In this document: positions 25,264 to 34,796 of the stretch, one piece after another
Numbering within the stretch: the stretch's first letter is position 1
Layout of the letters: every line of letters begins with the position of its first letter
NCBI RefSeq assembly: GCF_030123505.1
Contig: NZ_CP126115.1
Span: 5,036,001-5,100,000, forward strand
DNA length: 64,000 bases
Direction of reading: 5' to 3'
DNA from: Neobacillus sp. YX16
GTDB taxonomy: Bacteria > Bacillota > Bacilli > Bacillales > Cytobacillaceae
The notes under the pieces: generated by a model
Database searches by the model: none
Seen by the model: only the letters and a program-made list of their open reading frames with translations
What the model was told of the DNA's origin: nothing
Made by a program: the position numbers and the translations under genes

Positions 25264-26242
25264 TTTTTCGAATTAAATGACGCCGTGGGATTGGCATAGA
25301 AAAGGTATCAATATCAATAATAAACTTGGGACGCTGCTTTGATTCCTTATAAATTTTCCCTACATACTCTCCAATTAACCCAATAGCAATTAGCTGCAAG
25401 CCGCCAATCAACCAGATAGAAGTGATAAGTGATGTCCATCCTGTTTGTGTTTCCCCAAGTGTTTTCAGCATTAAAAAGTATAAGCCAAATACCAGGCTTA
25501 GGAAAAAGGAAACAAAACCGATTATTAATACAAAGCGAATCGGTGAAACAGAAAAGGAGGTGATTCCATCAAAGGCAAAAGCCAGCATTTTTTTTAACGG
25601 ATACTTTGTTTCACCTGCTTGTCTTTCTTTACGGTCATAATAGACAATATCTGAACGAAATCCGAGGAGTGGCACAATACCGCGTAAAAAAAGATTTACC
25701 TCTTTAAATCCTTCTAACTCCATTAAAGCTCGTTTACTCATTAATCGAAAATCCGCATGGTTATACACAAGGTCAACACCCAATTTTTTCATTACCTTGT
25801 AAAAACCTTGAGCCGTACACCGCTTAAAGATGGTGTCAGTATCCCTTCGCTTTCGAACGCCATATACAATCTCATTTCCTTCATTAAATTTATGGATAAA
25901 CTCACGAATAACCTGAATATCATCCTGCAGGTCTGCATCAATGGAGACAACACAATCTGAAGAGTCCTTTGCTGCAAACAATCCTGCTAACAATGCGTTT
26001 TGATGACCCACATTTCTTGATAATTTTATTCCACGGACATAATCAGTTCTTAATCCTGCTTTATAAATGATTTCCCATGTTCGATCCTTACTCCCATCAT
26101 CTACGAACAAGATCTTGGTTGTGTTAGAAACAAGCTGTTCGCTTACCAACTGTTTTACGAACTGGTCGAGTTGATGAATGGTTTCTGTTAAAACATCTTC
26201 TTCATTATAACAAGGTACGACTATCGTCAGGACAGGTTCCAT
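25232..26242 (-). CDS. ykoT: Family 2 glycosyltransferase (YkoT-like, DPM1/bactoprenol glucosyltransferase type)
   Basis: 336 aa. GT2 catalytic domain (~1-230): LTIVVPCYNEEDVLTETI, ILFVDDGSKDRTWEII, SIDADLQDD (the DXD metal site) and ETKYPLKKML. Two C-terminal membrane helices follow (~235-300). It is expected to load a sugar onto undecaprenyl phosphate at the cytoplasmic face. It sits between a large multi-span membrane protein and GtrA, the usual trio for surface polymer glycosylation; assignment to YkoT rests on this pairing and length. Confidence 0.87.
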   Translation of the reverse strand: MEPVLTIVVPCYNEEDVLTETIHQLDQFVKQLVSEQLVSNTTKILFVDDGSKDRTWEIIYKAGLRTDYVRGIKLSRNVGHQNALLAGLFAAKDSSDCVVSIDADLQDDIQVIREFIHKFNEGNEIVYGVRKRRDTDTIFKRCTAQGFYKVMKKLGVDLVYNHADFRLMSKRALMELEGFKEVNLFLRGIVPLLGFRSDIVYYDRKERQAGETKYPLKKMLAFAFDGITSFSVSPIRFVLIIGFVSFFLSLVFGLYFLMLKTLGETQTGWTSLITSIWLIGGLQLIAIGLIGEYVGKIYKESKQRPKFIIDIDTFSMPIPRRHLIRKNEEEEFYKTN

Positions 26243-26263
26243 ATCTGTAATAACCCCCGATGT

Positions 26264-27937
26264 TTACAAAGTCTTGTATAAATAGATTTTCCATGCAGAA
26301 CTTTTCGATTCAAATACCTTATCCAGTGTCAGTTGATTTTCCCCTGAGTTTGTTATGGGTAATGCAGAAAGGATATATGTACCACCCATCTCTTTAAACA
26401 CAGACGTATTTAATTGCAAGTTGTTTAATTTCCTTTTTGAGTCCTTTTTGATCATATATTTTTTCCCAAGCTGGTCCGTAAAGATATAACAGCGCCCGCC
26501 CCATTGATCAAAGTATTTGCGAATCGTTTTATCTTTTGCTAATTCCGACTCTATAATTTTTCTAAATTTATGCTTGTAGGTTAATGGATAAAAGTTATTA
26601 TAGGTATCCAGCGTGTAAAAGCCATTATACTGGGAAATGGCAGGATGAATTCCGATACTAGCCACCCGATAATTTTCTTGATCTTGTCCGATGTGCTCTT
26701 TTATCTCTGTAAATAATTCCTCCGCATAAAATTCTTTAACTGTTGGCTTTTTCTGATAGATAATCTCATCATTAAATAAACATAATAAAAGAATTTGCAG
26801 GATCGCTAACCATTTTGCCGTTTTCGACCAGCTATGTCCTTGAAGAGAGAGTATCTTCAATGCCAGGGCAAATCCAGCATATATGACCATCGGCCTTAAA
26901 AAGTGATAGCGGGCAAAATTAAAGGTATCCATAAAGTGAAACCTTTTCGTTAACGGTAACCAGCCTTTATAAAACCAAAAAGCATACCAGAGAGATAACA
27001 AGATATTTAAGACAAAGAAAAAGACAAAAAGCTTTTCCTGTTTCCAAAGTTTTTTTGTAAAGACAAAATAAAGGGCAATTAACGTAACGGGTAAAATAAA
27101 TAAACCATGCACCGTCATTACATGCGTATGTCCTAAAACATAATTTTTTAGTGTTAATCGTACTACTCTCCATAAGGGTAAGGAAGCATGGAAATATTCG
27201 TCACGGCTGTTTGGTTCAGTGGAAAATAAAAAAGAATAAATCAATCGATATTCAACGAGCATGAAAATACAAGTCATATAGGCAATAGAAAAAAAGAAAC
27301 GAAGATTCCATCCTTTGCCTCTGATAACTTCAAAGAGCCAAAAGATTCCCATGGCACTTAAAAAAAAGAAAAAACCTAGAACAATACTTGCGTAAAAAGG
27401 AATTAGTGCTAGGACTATGTAATCTTTCTTCGTTCCCTCTCCGTTTCGAATATTAAGGAAAGCCCACAGTGCAAGCGGCATTCCCAGTGTACTTAGCATT
27501 CCTGATGGCCAAAACGGGGTTAAAGCAAATGCCAGCGCTGTGCCAATCTGCAGGAAGGTCCAACTATCACCAGCAAGGAAATGTTTTTTTAGTAGCAAAT
27601 ACATCCCTATAAATGCGACTATTCTAGTTAATGCCTGACTGAGGCCATATGCAATCATGGTTGGAAACAACGCATAGAGCCAAACAATGATACTGTATTC
27701 CGTTCCAAATGCATTTCTTGGCACCCCATTAATTATTTGGGGAATCACAGCATTTACGTCTCCAAACATTTGACCGCTTCTGGCTAGAACTTTATACCAT
27801 GCTAAATTCGAATCCAAGTTATCATGAACACGGATATGAGCATTCTCTTGGAGAATAAAGAGTGGGGAAAGATATATTGTTAGAATTAGCAATGCAAAAA
27901 GGATGAAACTCAACTCTTTTTTCGTAGCTCTGTACAC
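26264..27937 (-). CDS. ykoS: Large multi-span membrane protein, YkoS-like (DUF6044)
   Basis: 557 aa with about 11 hydrophobic segments in the first 400 residues and an extracellular C-terminal domain (~400-557, KKPTVKEFYAEELFTEIKEH, YNGFYTLDTYNNFYPL). The early loop carries IRVHDNLDSNLAWYK with an Asp pair, as in GT-C glycosyltransferases that use lipid-linked sugars. B. subtilis YkoS, paired with YkoT, is the nearest known relative. Start ATG 27937. It is the first gene of the ykoS-ykoT-gtrA operon, 21 nt before ykoT. Confidence 0.78.
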   Translation of the reverse strand: MYRATKKELSFILFALLILTIYLSPLFILQENAHIRVHDNLDSNLAWYKVLARSGQMFGDVNAVIPQIINGVPRNAFGTEYSIIVWLYALFPTMIAYGLSQALTRIVAFIGMYLLLKKHFLAGDSWTFLQIGTALAFALTPFWPSGMLSTLGMPLALWAFLNIRNGEGTKKDYIVLALIPFYASIVLGFFFFLSAMGIFWLFEVIRGKGWNLRFFFSIAYMTCIFMLVEYRLIYSFLFSTEPNSRDEYFHASLPLWRVVRLTLKNYVLGHTHVMTVHGLFILPVTLIALYFVFTKKLWKQEKLFVFFFVLNILLSLWYAFWFYKGWLPLTKRFHFMDTFNFARYHFLRPMVIYAGFALALKILSLQGHSWSKTAKWLAILQILLLCLFNDEIIYQKKPTVKEFYAEELFTEIKEHIGQDQENYRVASIGIHPAISQYNGFYTLDTYNNFYPLTYKHKFRKIIESELAKDKTIRKYFDQWGGRCYIFTDQLGKKYMIKKDSKRKLNNLQLNTSVFKEMGGTYILSALPITNSGENQLTLDKVFESKSSAWKIYLYKTL

Positions 27938-28055
27938 TCATTCACACCTCGTAAACCTGTGTCCTCTATATAACCTTATGTTTAATAAAGTTTGCATATG
28001 GAATGAGAATTATTCCTTTTTATCAATTGTTTTCCTCCCTAAAAGAGGGCTAGAT

Positions 28056-28094
28056 AAAAAAATAACCTTCCGAATGAACGAAAGGTTATTTTTT
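28056..28094. terminator. Terminator of the spo0E-like gene
   Basis: 13-bp stem AAAAAATAACCTT / AAGGTTATTTTTT, bidirectional. Confidence 0.9.
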
Positions 28095-28102
28095 ACTCTG
28101 AT

Positions 28103-28267
28103 TTAATGTTTTATTTGTATATTACCGTATACATTTAAAAGTAGGTCGAGCTTTTGGCTGCATTGAACAACATCTGGGTTACAGTATCCATATTGTTGCG
28201 CTAGATCAATCATTTCTATCCTCGTTTTTTCAATATCAGATAACAAATAGTCCATGCTGGTTTCCAT
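28103..28267 (-). CDS. Spo0E-like aspartyl-phosphate phosphatase
   Basis: 54 aa: METSMDYLLSDIEKTRIEMI...CSQKLDLLLNVYG. The pattern of two helices with SxxLDxLL in the second is that of the Spo0E/YisI/YnzD family, which dephosphorylates Spo0A~P and delays sporulation. ATG 28267 follows AGAGGTTGGAG. It stands alone between a bidirectional terminator and yugN; normally such genes respond to conditions that disfavour sporulation. Confidence 0.88.
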   Translation of the reverse strand: METSMDYLLSDIEKTRIEMIDLAQQYGYCNPDVVQCSQKLDLLLNVYGNIQIKH

Positions 28268-28408
28268 AGCTCCAACCTCTTTTCATGTTTATAACATATT
28301 TATATTATTAACCTTAATTTATAAATTTTAACAATATAATACAAGTAGAATTATTAAAAATTATTGTATCTTTCGTGAACATTATACTAGTACAATAATC
28401 CTAACAAA

Positions 28409-28807
28409 TTATTCTGTACTTAATATAGATTCAAGTTCCTTTACAAGGATCTTCCCTGTTTCAATATACTGTTCAGGAAAACTGGCGTCCTTATCAACTG
28501 GTTCAGAAAATTGATTTAACGTGCCTGCATCTCCAATATGGTCATCTAATCCTATTTGATACTTATGAGACAATAGGAATGGACGACCAAGCTCCACTGT
28601 ACAGTTGTGTGCGTCTAACTGGCCGTCTACGGCTGAAAATGGCAGCCTTAGAAATTGATATCCCACTTCATCATTTATTTTGTAGTCAAAGGCACCATGG
28701 TCATAATCCCAGTTACCGCCGATTGCATAACCGATTGGTTTTAATTTTTGTTCTAGCTTATACAAATCAAATTGTTTACCTTCTATACTTGATGGTATTT
28801 CAATCAT
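28409..28807 (-). CDS. yugN: YugN-like protein
   Basis: 132 aa, soluble, matching the YugN family in length and location (next to pgi, as in B. subtilis). Contains SSIEGKQFDLYKLEQKLKPIGYAIGGNWDYDHGAFDYKI. No catalytic motif is apparent and the role is unknown. ATG 28807 follows AAGGGGG. A terminator and a repeat element separate it from pgi upstream. Confidence 0.85.
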   Translation of the reverse strand: MIEIPSSIEGKQFDLYKLEQKLKPIGYAIGGNWDYDHGAFDYKINDEVGYQFLRLPFSAVDGQLDAHNCTVELGRPFLLSHKYQIGLDDHIGDAGTLNQFSEPVDKDASFPEQYIETGKILVKELESILSTE

Positions 28808-28861
28808 GATCGAGCCCCCTTATCATCATTATTTATTAGTTTCTCCAAAAAACATAAAAAA

Positions 28862-28888
28862 TAGAGTACTGATTTTGTCAGTACTCTA
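28862..28888. terminator. Bidirectional terminator between pgi and yugN
   Basis: Stem TAGAGTACTGA / TCAGTACTCTA, 5-nt loop, T-runs both sides. Confidence 0.88.
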
Positions 28889-28916
28889 CTTTTTTATTTG
28901 TTTGTGTAATATTGGG

Positions 28917-29066
28917 TCTGTTGACTTCCGCTCCACTAAGGAAAGCTTCTTTGAATAATCACCACAGGGACAGGCGGTCTTTGCCTGTCACGAGGCACTT
29001 CGCTTTCCGCGGGCGGTCCGGGGAGCCTCCCGTAGGAGTCTCGTGCCTTCCGCTCCAGTCAACAGA
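28917..29066. repeat. 150-bp MITE-like intergenic repeat with 10-bp terminal inverted repeats
   Basis: Ends TCTGTTGACT / AGTCAACAGA are perfect inverted repeats. Inside, about 100 bp (CTCCACTAAGGAA..., CACCACAGGGACAGGCGGTCTTTGCCTGTC, CTTTCCGCGGGCGG) is clearly similar to the reverse complement of 35100-35200. GC content is far above the surroundings. No protein is encoded; short ORFs through it are not credible. Confidence 0.8.
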
Positions 29067-29102
29067 GTGCCAAAATTCCCAATTACTTTACACAGTTATT
29101 AA

Positions 29103-30449
29103 TTAAAGTCTTTTTTCTAGCTCGGCTTTCTTTTCTTCGAAGCCTGGTTTGCCTAGTAAAGCAAACATGTTTACTTTGTATGCTTCGACTCCTGGCTGGT
29201 CGAATGGATTTACTCCTAGGAGGTATCCGCTCATTGCACATGCCTTTTCGAAGAAATAGACTAGGTAGCCAAATGTGTATTCATCCATTTCAGGAATGGA
29301 TACGATTAAGTTTGGTACGCCTCCATCTGTATGTGCAAGCATTGTTCCTTGGAATGCTTTGTTGTTTACAAAGTCAACGGATTGTCCTGCTAAATAATTT
29401 AAGCCGTCTAAATCACTATCAGCCTCTTCAATCGTCAATTCATGGCGTGGTTTTTCCACCTTAATGACTGTTTCAAACAAATCACGGCGGCCTTCTTGTA
29501 CATATTGTCCTAAAGAATGTAGATCGGTTGAGAAGTTAGCGGAAGAAGGGTAAATTCCTTTTTGATCTTTTCCTTCACTCTCTCCAAATAATTGCTTCCA
29601 CCATTCAGAAAAGTACTGAAGTCCAGGCTCATAATTGATTAACATTTCAATCGTTTTCCCTTTATTATAAAGAGCATTTCTAACCGCCGCATATTGGTAA
29701 GCAGGATTTTCTTCTAGCTCTGAATGGCTGTAGTCTTCTTGTGCTTTAGCAGCCCCCTGCATCATCTTATCAATGTCCGCACCACTTACAGCGATAGGAA
29801 GTAAGCCAACTGCTGTTAATACTGAATAACGTCCGCCAATATCATCTGCGATCACAAATGATTCATATCCTTCTTCATTGGCCAAGGTTTTCAATGCACC
29901 TCTTGCCTTGTCTGTTGTTGCATAGATTCTCTTCTTCGCTTCTTGTGCACCATACTTTTCCTCAAGAAGTTTACGGAAGATTCTAAAGGCAATCGCTGGC
30001 TCCGTTGTCGTTCCAGACTTTGAAATAACATTGACGGAAAAGTCTTTTCCATCAAGGAGATCCATAACATCTCTCATATAGGTGGAGCTAATATTATTGC
30101 CAACAAAAATAATTTGTGGTGTTTGACGCTTTTCTTTTGGCAGGGCATTGTAGAAGCTATGCTGAAGCATTTCAATCGCTGCTCTTGCTCCTAAATACGA
30201 TCCGCCAATTCCAATCACAAGGAGTACATCTGAATCGGCTTTGATTTTTTCCGCCGCTTTTTTAATACGTGAGAACTCTTCCTTATCATAGTTGGTAGGA
30301 AGGTCTATCCAGCCCAAATAGTCACTTCCTGCTCCTGTTTGCTCATGCAGGGAGTGGTGGGCAACCTTCACGGCGTCGCGTAAATATGTAATCTCATGTT
30401 CTGCAAAGAAGGCTAACGCTTTTGAATAATCAAAACGTATGTGTGTCAT
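29103..30449 (-). CDS. pgi: Glucose-6-phosphate isomerase
   Basis: Interconverts glucose-6-P and fructose-6-P in glycolysis; cytoplasmic. 448 aa (B. subtilis Pgi about 450). Signatures: [18 protein letters not shown], the SIS-type [34 protein letters not shown], and the C-terminal [14 protein letters not shown] with the active Lys. ATG 30449 follows GGAGGATTAC. Neighbours yugN and yugJ match the B. subtilis order. Confidence 0.97.
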   Translation of the reverse strand: MTHIRFDYSKALAFFAEHEITYLRDAVKVAHHSLHEQTGAGSDYLGWIDLPTNYDKEEFSRIKKAAEKIKADSDVLLVIGIGGSYLGARAAIEMLQHSFYNALPKEKRQTPQIIFVGNNISSTYMRDVMDLLDGKDFSVNVISKSGTTTEPAIAFRIFRKLLEEKYGAQEAKKRIYATTDKARGALKTLANEEGYESFVIADDIGGRYSVLTAVGLLPIAVSGADIDKMMQGAAKAQEDYSHSELEENPAYQYAAVRNALYNKGKTIEMLINYEPGLQYFSEWWKQLFGESEGKDQKGIYPSSANFSTDLHSLGQYVQEGRRDLFETVIKVEKPRHELTIEEADSDLDGLNYLAGQSVDFVNNKAFQGTMLAHTDGGVPNLIVSIPEMDEYTFGYLVYFFEKACAMSGYLLGVNPFDQPGVEAYKVNMFALLGKPGFEEKKAELEKRL

Positions 30450-30574
30450 TTATGTAATCCTCCAATATTTTATTTTCATTTCTCACTTTAACGAATGCTG
30501 GACAGATTATCAAGAATAGGCTTCCCTTGTAAGCGTACCCATTTTCGCCAATTTTTTTACATGATAAAGAATTT

Positions 30575-30611
30575 GTCGAAAAAGAAAAACGAGCATTAAA
30601 AAATGCCCGTT
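30575..30611 (-). terminator. Terminator after yugJ
   Basis: On the minus strand, stem AACGGGCATT / AATGCTCGTT with one mismatch, then TTTCTTTTT; it directly follows the stop. Confidence 0.8.
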
Positions 30612-30616
30612 ATTTT

Positions 30617-31780
30617 TTACAGAGACTCACGGTAAATCGTTACTACATCTGCTCTATTCAATTTCGTAAAGTTGCCGAATTCACCGTACACCATTGCTTT
30701 GTCAGCCATCAAGTCAATTTTGCTGTCATCGATATTATAGTCAGCTAAACGCGCAGGTGCTCCAATACTGTTCCAGTACTCACGTAATTTTTGAATACCT
30801 GCGAGGCCAGCTTCCTCTGCACTTTTCCCTTCTGGATTAACCCCAAACACTCTGAGCGCGAGCTGTTTAAAGCGCTCTGGTTTTACCTTAAGATTATGTT
30901 TCATCCAGTGAGGAAATAAAATTGCAAGACCCCCGCCATGAGGGATGTCATATACAGCTGAAACGGCATGTTCTAGATTATGGGTAGCCCAATCGCCGCG
31001 GTAACCCATATTTAAAATACCGTTTAAAGCCATTGTCCCATTATAAAGAATGGTTGCTCGATGGTCATAATTATCTAAGTCCTCAAGCAATTTAGGTGCA
31101 GTTTCCATTATCGTAATCAGTAAGGATTCACACATACGATCCTGGAATAATGTATTCTCTTCCAAATGAAAATAATGCTCTAATACATGGGACATCATAT
31201 CGACAATTCCATAAATCGTCTGATCTCTTGGAACAGAAAAAGTATGTACTGGATCTAGAATCGAGAATTTCGGAAAGGTAAGCGGACTTCCCCAGCCGTA
31301 TTTTTCGTTCGTTTCCCAATTGGTGATAACCGATCCAGAATTCATTTCTGAACCTGTTGCTGCTAAAGTCAAAACAGTACCAAAAGGCAGTGCATCAGTT
31401 ACGGCTGCCTTCTTTATGACCAAGTCCCATGCATCTCCGTCATATTTTGCGCCTGCGGCAATTAACTTTGTACAATCGATAACACTGCCGCCGCCAACGG
31501 CTAAAAGGACGTCAATACCTTCTTTTTTACATATTTCTACTCCCATACGTGCTGTTGTAATTCGAGGATTCGGTTCTACCCCCGGTAATTCAAAAACCTG
31601 TGCATCAATTTCTTTCAGTAGGTTGATCACCTTGTCATAAAGACCGCTGCGTTTAATGCTGCCGCCGCCATAAACTACTAACACCTTTTGGCCATAAAGA
31701 GGTATTTCCATTTTTATTTGCTCAAGCTGTCCTTTACCAAAAATTAATTTGGTCGGATTCCAAAATGTAAAATTTTGCAT
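30617..31780 (-). CDS. yugJ: Iron-containing (butanol-type) alcohol dehydrogenase YugJ
   Basis: NAD(P)H-dependent group III alcohol dehydrogenase. 387 aa from ATG 31780 ([22 protein letters not shown]), the family N-terminus and the length of B. subtilis YugJ; two longer in-frame starts are less likely. Nucleotide site [17 protein letters not shown]; iron site residues in [11 protein letters not shown] and [29 protein letters not shown]. It lies between pgi and yuzA as in B. subtilis, although the second copy yugK is absent here. Confidence 0.93.
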   Translation of the reverse strand: MQNFTFWNPTKLIFGKGQLEQIKMEIPLYGQKVLVVYGGGSIKRSGLYDKVINLLKEIDAQVFELPGVEPNPRITTARMGVEICKKEGIDVLLAVGGGSVIDCTKLIAAGAKYDGDAWDLVIKKAAVTDALPFGTVLTLAATGSEMNSGSVITNWETNEKYGWGSPLTFPKFSILDPVHTFSVPRDQTIYGIVDMMSHVLEHYFHLEENTLFQDRMCESLLITIMETAPKLLEDLDNYDHRATILYNGTMALNGILNMGYRGDWATHNLEHAVSAVYDIPHGGGLAILFPHWMKHNLKVKPERFKQLALRVFGVNPEGKSAEEAGLAGIQKLREYWNSIGAPARLADYNIDDSKIDLMADKAMVYGEFGNFTKLNRADVVTIYRESL

Positions 31781-31910
31781 GAATTGCACCATCCTTTCAC
31801 ATCCCATTATTATTTAAAAAAATTTATTTTGCAAAGATATAGAAATGAATATTTATATACATTTATCTGCAATCTAATAGTGAACATAAATTTGATAGGA
31901 GGAATCCTGC

Positions 31911-32141
31911 TTGAGTACGATTCAAAGAATTGCTTTAATTCTTACAATCATTGGCGCTATTAATTGGGGATTAATTGGTTTTTTTGGATTTAATTTAGTT
32001 GAAGCCATTTTTGGTGATAATTCAGCACTATCAAGAATTATTTATGGCTTAGTGGGAATCGCTGGACTTATTAATCTTGGACTTCTCTTCAAGCCAAATG
32101 AAGCGTATGTAAGGGATCCAGAAACGGAAACTACAAGATAA
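31911..32141 (+). CDS. yuzA: YuzA, DUF378 membrane protein
   Basis: 76 aa with two hydrophobic helices: MSTIQRIALILTIIGAINWG and a second ending GIAGLINLGLLF. NWG after the first helix is the DUF378 hallmark. TTG start at 31911 with AGGAGG eight nt upstream. Function unknown. It is divergent from yugJ and convergent with rocG over a shared terminator. Confidence 0.88.
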   Translation: MSTIQRIALILTIIGAINWGLIGFFGFNLVEAIFGDNSALSRIIYGLVGIAGLINLGLLFKPNEAYVRDPETETTR

Positions 32142-32150
32142 AGATATAAG

Positions 32151-32184
32151 AAAATCCTTGCATTGATATCGCAAGGATTTTTTT
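32151..32184. terminator. Bidirectional terminator yuzA/rocG
   Basis: Stem AAAATCCTTGC / GCAAGGATTTT, 9-nt loop. Confidence 0.92.
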
Positions 32185-33472
32185 ATATCCATCCTCTAAA
32201 TTCTGAGGCTTCTACTAATTTTCTAACCCCAACCATATAAGCAGCAACACGTAAATTTACATTGTGATTTTTTGAGATAGCATAAATTTGTTGAAATGCA
32301 CTGACCATCTTCTCACGTAATTTATCTGTTACTTCTTTTTCATCCCAATAATACCCTTGCTTATTCTGGACCCATTCAAAATAGGAGACAGTCACTCCCC
32401 CAGCTCCTGCCAAAACATCTGGAACAAGCAGTATGCCACGTTCAGAAAGAATCCTGGTTGCTTCCCTGGTTGTAGGGCCATTGGCAGCTTCCACTACTAT
32501 CCTGGCCTTTATATTTTGAGCATTTTTAACAGTAATTTGATTGGAGGTCGCTGCTGGTACAAGAATATCACATTCTTGTTCAAGCAATTCCTCATTGGTA
32601 ATGACACCATCAAAAAGGCTAGTTACCGTACCAAAACTGTCACGGCGCTGAAGTAAATAATCAATATTTAGGCCATTTGGGTCGTAAAGGGCGCCATAAA
32701 CATCAGAAATCCCAACGACAATGGCTCCAGATTGGTGCATAAATTTTGCAATGGAACTGCCAGCGTTACCAAATCCCTGAACAATGATACGAGCCCCCTT
32801 TAGCGAAAGACCTGTTATCTTTGCAGCTTCTTCTATACAGATTGCTGCTCCCAGTGCCCCTGCTTCTTCCCTTCCTTCTGACCCACCAAGCAGGAGTGGC
32901 TTTCCTGTTATAAAGCCAGGAGAGTCGAACTTACGGAGACGACTATATTCATCCATCATCCAGGCCATAATCTGAGAATTTGTATACATATCTGGTGCCG
33001 GGATATCTTTCGTTGGACCCACAACTTGACTAATGGAACGTACATAACCGCGGCTTAGGCGTTCAAGTTCACCAAATGAAAGAGTTCGAGGATTACATAG
33101 GATCCCTCCCTTTCCGCCTCCAAACGGTAAATCAGCAATTCCACATTTCAAGCTCATCCACATAGACAATGCCTTTATTTCATCTTCATTAATCTTAGGA
33201 TGAAAACGAACACCACCGATTGTCGGTCCAACTGAATCATTGTGATGAGCTCTAAAGCCAGTAAAAACTTTAACCGACCCATCATCCATCCGAACCGGAA
33301 TCCTCACATTCAACATTCTAATAGGTTCTTTCAACATCTCAAATGCATTTTCTTTAAACCCCAGCCTTTTTAAAGCATCATGAATAACAATCTGCGTGGA
33401 GGTAAGAAGATTTAAGTTCTCTTTCTCTTTATCATTTTCACCTGCCCGATTTGTTACATCATTCTTCCCCAT
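32183..33472 (-). CDS. rocG: NAD-dependent glutamate dehydrogenase RocG-like, with altered substrate site
   Basis: Oxidises glutamate to 2-oxoglutarate and ammonia. 429 aa, strongly RocG/GudB-like: MWMSLKCGIADLPFGGGKGG (conserved K109 and catalytic-region K121), VVGPTKDIPAPDMYTNSQIMAWMMDEYS, IIVQGFGNAGS, GGVTVSYFEWVQN. Position 85 is odd: GPTIGGVRF has Ile where GDHs have Lys (GPTKGG), the residue that holds the glutamate side-chain carboxylate; leucine-type dehydrogenases carry Leu there. ATG 33472 follows GAGGTG. It is 23 nt behind rocD, so ornithine to glutamate to 2-oxoglutarate is the inferred pathway, if glutamate is still the substrate. Confidence 0.88.
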   Translation of the reverse strand: MGKNDVTNRAGENDKEKENLNLLTSTQIVIHDALKRLGFKENAFEMLKEPIRMLNVRIPVRMDDGSVKVFTGFRAHHNDSVGPTIGGVRFHPKINEDEIKALSMWMSLKCGIADLPFGGGKGGILCNPRTLSFGELERLSRGYVRSISQVVGPTKDIPAPDMYTNSQIMAWMMDEYSRLRKFDSPGFITGKPLLLGGSEGREEAGALGAAICIEEAAKITGLSLKGARIIVQGFGNAGSSIAKFMHQSGAIVVGISDVYGALYDPNGLNIDYLLQRRDSFGTVTSLFDGVITNEELLEQECDILVPAATSNQITVKNAQNIKARIVVEAANGPTTREATRILSERGILLVPDVLAGAGGVTVSYFEWVQNKQGYYWDEKEVTDKLREKMVSAFQQIYAISKNHNVNLRVAAYMVGVRKLVEASEFRGWI

Positions 33473-33495
33473 TCTGGCACCTCAGCTTTTTTCAT

Positions 33496-34695
33496 TTAGG
33501 CAAGCACTTTATTGATACGCTCAATTGCCCAATCTAATTCTTCTTGGTTGATAATCAAAGGAGGGGCGAAACGAATCACAGTATCATGCGTTTCCTTGCA
33601 TAAAATCCCTTGCTCCTTTAATTCTTCACAATATTTTCGTGCTGGCTCTGTTAATTCTACCCCGATAAACAAGCCGCGGCCACGTACTTCTTTAATCCTT
33701 GGATTACTAATTTCTTTTAATTTGCTTACAAAATATTCGCCTAATTCCAATGATTTATCGGAGAGTTTTTCGTCAATCAGAACATCCAGAGCAGCTATTG
33801 ATACTGCACATGCAAGTGGATTGCCTCCGAAGGTAGAACCATGAGAACCTGGATTAAATACACCTAAAATGTTATTATTTGCAACCACACATGAGATGGG
33901 GAAAACACCGCCGCCAAGCGCCTTACCAAGGATATAAATATCAGGCTCTATTCCTTCCCATTCACACGCAAACATTTTTCCGGTACGCGCTAATCCAGCT
34001 TGAATCTCATCTGCAATAAAGAGAACATTATTTTCTTTACATAAGTCAAAGGCTGCTTTCATAAAGCCTTCAGGTGGAATAACAATTCCCGCTTCTCCTT
34101 GAATTGGTTCAATTAAAAATGCTGCTGTATTGGCGGAAATAGCAGATTTTAAAGCTTCTAAATCTCCATAAGGAATAAGTTTTATTCCTGGAAGCATTGG
34201 CCCAAATCCTCGCTTATATTCAGCTTCAGAGGATAAGGAAACGGCCGTCATCGTTCTGCCATGGAAGTTGCCTATACAAGCGATAATTTCTGCTTGGTTC
34301 TCAGCTACCCCCTTTACATCATAGGACCAGCGGCGCGCTGCTTTAATTGCTGTTTCGACTGCCTCAGCACCTGTATTCATTGGAAGCGCCATTTCTTTTC
34401 TTGTTAATTTGCAAATTTTTTCATACCAAGGTCCTAATTGGTCATTATGAAAGGCACGAGAAGTTAACGTTACCTTATCAGCTTGATCCTTTAATGCTTG
34501 AATAATTTTTGGATGGCGATGGCCTTGGTTAACTGCAGAATAAGCACTCAACATATCCATATATTTATTTCCTTCAGGATCCTCTACCCAAACTCCTTCA
34601 GCACGTGAAATAACAATTGGAAGCGGGTGGTAATTATGTGCCCCGTATTTTTCAGTTTGTTCTATTAAGCCTTTAGATTTCTTTTCTGCAGCCAT
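33496..34695 (-). CDS. rocD: Ornithine aminotransferase
   Basis: PLP enzyme that converts ornithine and 2-oxoglutarate to glutamate semialdehyde and glutamate (arginine breakdown). 399 aa from ATG 34695, nine nt after GGAGG. Motifs: [68 protein letters not shown], and the PLP lysine in [14 protein letters not shown]. First gene of rocD-rocG. I looked for a SigL -24/-12 promoter as on B. subtilis rocDEF and did not see one; a SigA-like -10 TACAAT lies at 34743-34738. Confidence 0.95.
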   Translation of the reverse strand: MAAEKKSKGLIEQTEKYGAHNYHPLPIVISRAEGVWVEDPEGNKYMDMLSAYSAVNQGHRHPKIIQALKDQADKVTLTSRAFHNDQLGPWYEKICKLTRKEMALPMNTGAEAVETAIKAARRWSYDVKGVAENQAEIIACIGNFHGRTMTAVSLSSEAEYKRGFGPMLPGIKLIPYGDLEALKSAISANTAAFLIEPIQGEAGIVIPPEGFMKAAFDLCKENNVLFIADEIQAGLARTGKMFACEWEGIEPDIYILGKALGGGVFPISCVVANNNILGVFNPGSHGSTFGGNPLACAVSIAALDVLIDEKLSDKSLELGEYFVSKLKEISNPRIKEVRGRGLFIGVELTEPARKYCEELKEQGILCKETHDTVIRFAPPLIINQEELDWAIERINKVLA

Positions 34696-34796
34696 TAAAC
34701 TTTTCCTCCGTTTCAAAGGTGAGTTATGTACATACCTATTGTAGCCGAGCCTGTAAAAAGAATGAACAATTATGGAAAAAATCTTTTTAAATAAAT

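Noticed and set aside
28912..29106. 64-aa plus-strand ORF between yugN and pgi
   Set aside because: It is read from the 150-bp repeat element and has no ribosome site.
34696..34796. SigL (-24/-12) promoter for rocD, as on B. subtilis rocDEF
   Set aside because: No TTGGCAC-N5-TTGC-like pair is present; only a SigA-like -10 was seen.
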